From Lysobacterales bacterium (lineage in GTDB: Bacteria; Pseudomonadota; Gammaproteobacteria; Xanthomonadales; SZUA-5): a stretch of DNA of 7,294 bases. Below, in pieces: positions 6,527-7,294 of the stretch; within the stretch, counting starts at the first letter, position 1; every line of letters begins with the position of its first letter. A program made the position numbers and the translations under genes. The stretch lies in contig JANJUH010000250.1 of the NCBI GenBank assembly GCA_024710675.1, positions 1 to 7,294 of the forward strand, in the 5' to 3' direction. A model generated the notes under the pieces. That model saw only the letters and a program-made list of their open reading frames with translations. It was not told the DNA's origin and ran no database searches.

Positions 6527-6556
6527 GAACCGGTTCAGCGAGGAATTCGGGATTCC
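6527..6556. repeat. Adjacent palindromes in the protease leader
   Basis: GAACCGGTTC (6527-6536) is a perfect 10-base palindrome, and GGAAT (6542-6546) with ATTCC (6552-6556) forms a 5-bp inverted repeat around TCGGG. CCGGT at 6510-6514 can alternatively pair with ACCGG at 6529-6533. Both are just upstream of the protease ribosome binding site. They may be operator half-sites or leader RNA structure; chance is also possible. Confidence 0.25.
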
Positions 6557-6564
6557 ACCGCACC

Positions 6565-6570
6565 GGGGAG
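6565..6570 (+). promoter_or_regulatory. Ribosome binding site of the protease gene
   Basis: GGGGAG ends nine bases before ATG 6580. It is the clearest Shine-Dalgarno sequence in the window and fixes the start of the partial protease gene. Confidence 0.65.
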
Positions 6571-6579
6571 TTGCTCCGC

Positions 6580-7294
6580 ATGTCGTCTGCTCGATCGTCG
6601 TCCGTTCGCCTGGGCCGCGCGCTGCTGCTGGCGCTGCTCGTTTCGATCCTCGCGCCCACGCTGGCGCTGGCCCAGCAGACCTACAACCCGCAGCCACCGG
6701 CGCCCGCGCCAACGGTCCATCGCGGGCAGACCAATGTGACGCTCGTCGACTACTACCATGTCGGCGGCGAACGCATCGAGCTTTACCGCCGAGCTGACCA
6801 ACTGGTGGTCCAGTTACCTCCGCAGGCCACTGCCCCTGCAGCGCTCGCCGAGCTGATCGCACCGGCCGGCCCGCTGGCCGGCTTCGGCGAGATCCGTGAT
6901 TTCGGCAACGGCCTGAAGATGCTCGCCAACCCGGCGCTGTCGGGGAACAACGTCAATCCGCAGAACTCCTACGCCACCCTCGGCGCTGCGCTCGCGCGGC
7001 TGGAACGCGATCCGCGCGTGCGCTTCTCGGTGCCGGTGTTCGTCAACGCGCGGCTCGGGTCCTATGCGGTCGCGACCGACGAGCTGCTGGTGCGGCTGAA
7101 GCCCGGCGTGCGGCCGGAGGACTTCTTCGCCGATGCCCGCTTCGCGCGCTACGAGCAGGCTCCGGCGTCCGACGCCTACCTCGTCCGTGTCGCCGCCGGT
7201 GCCGGCGAGCCGGTGCTGGCGCTGGCCGCCGCATTGCAAGGTGATGCGCGCCTGCTCTGGGCGGAGCCCAACTTCTACCAGGAGCGCCAGCGCT
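6580..7294 (+). CDS. N-terminal signal peptide and prodomain of a secreted subtilisin-family (S8) serine protease, 3' truncated
   Basis: The frame runs open to the window edge: 238 codons with no stop. It begins with a Sec signal peptide (basic SSVRLGR, then ALLLALLVSILAPTLALA) with an AxA-type site after A31. The following region lacks the catalytic Asp/His/Ser blocks, which would lie beyond the window. What is seen matches the prodomain of secreted S8 peptidases: YYHVGGERIELYR (58-70), ATDELLVRLKPGV (165-177) and LLWAEPNFYQ (225-234). These mark two tandem inhibitor-like modules, a pattern typical of fervidolysin-type or Xanthomonadales/myxobacterial subtilase prodomains, which fold the protease and keep it inactive until export. 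The start is supported by GGGGAG at 6565-6570 and the signal peptide. The gene is separated from the efflux operon by a REP pair and is likely expressed on its own; no functional link to metal export is evident. Assignment rests on prodomain motifs only. Confidence 0.75.
   Translation, partial: MSSARSSSVRLGRALLLALLVSILAPTLALAQQTYNPQPPAPAPTVHRGQTNVTLVDYYHVGGERIELYRRADQLVVQLPPQATAPAALAELIAPAGPLAGFGEIRDFGNGLKMLANPALSGNNVNPQNSYATLGAALARLERDPRVRFSVPVFVNARLGSYAVATDELLVRLKPGVRPEDFFADARFARYEQAPASDAYLVRVAAGAGEPVLALAAALQGDARLLWAEPNFYQERQR

Larger units (their letters stand above)
6271..6579 (+). other. Intergenic region between cusA and the protease gene
   Basis: These 309 bases hold no convincing gene on either strand. 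The first third has a hairpin after the cusA stop, the middle holds an inverted pair of REP hairpins, and the last third (from about 6450) has a locally less GC-rich patch around 6455-6476, then three small palindromes and the ribosome binding site of the protease gene. A promoter for the protease gene is expected in 6440-6500; TACCTT at 6469-6474 preceded by TG is a poor extended -10 candidate, and no good -35 hexamer is seen. Confidence 0.6.

Noticed and set aside
6335..6862. Minus-strand frame across the intergenic region and the protease start
   Set aside because: It spans the REP pair and the protease signal peptide and translates to Arg/Ala/Pro-rich sequence with no motif.

Overview
The window is very GC-rich DNA (GC-ending codons dominate, with long Ala/Arg/Glu runs) in which every recognisable gene lies on the plus strand. 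Codon use, the style of the RND efflux genes, a subtilase with a 'YYxxGGERIxLYR'-type prodomain, and a REP pair carrying GTAG heads together suggest a high-GC gammaproteobacterium, perhaps a Xanthomonadales/Lysobacter-like lineage. That placement is an inference; no rRNA or marker gene is present.

Layout: (1) the last 48 codons of an unidentified gene (to 149), followed by a short hairpin; (2) a small exported Cys/His/Asp-rich protein (271-603), similar in form to the CopL-type leader proteins of copper-resistance loci; (3) a 90-base gap with two mutually exclusive hairpins; (4) a complete tripartite heavy-metal efflux operon: outer-membrane TolC/CusC-like protein (694-1917), CusB-like periplasmic adaptor (1914-3131, overlapping by 4 bases) and CusA-like RND pump (3133-6270, one base after the cusB stop); (5) a 309-base intergenic stretch (6271-6579) with an inverted pair of REP hairpins (a REPIN-like element) and, nearer the next gene, several small palindromes; (6) the signal peptide and prodomain of a secreted subtilisin-family protease, cut off by the window end.

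How the genes work together: the pump takes up metal from the periplasm or membrane, the adaptor joins pump to channel, and the channel carries the ion out of the cell. The three methionines that line the Cu(I)/Ag(I) path in E. coli CusA (M573, M623, M672) are all kept at M572, M622 and M671. This argues for monovalent copper/silver export rather than Zn/Co/Cd. The adaptor adds a Cys/Met/His heavy-metal-binding domain and His-rich tails at both ends, and the channel has a methionine-rich stretch. No CusF chaperone and no CusRS or CueR-type regulator are visible. The small Cys/His-rich gene and the hairpins after it are therefore the most interesting candidates for local metal sensing or control, but this is a hypothesis.
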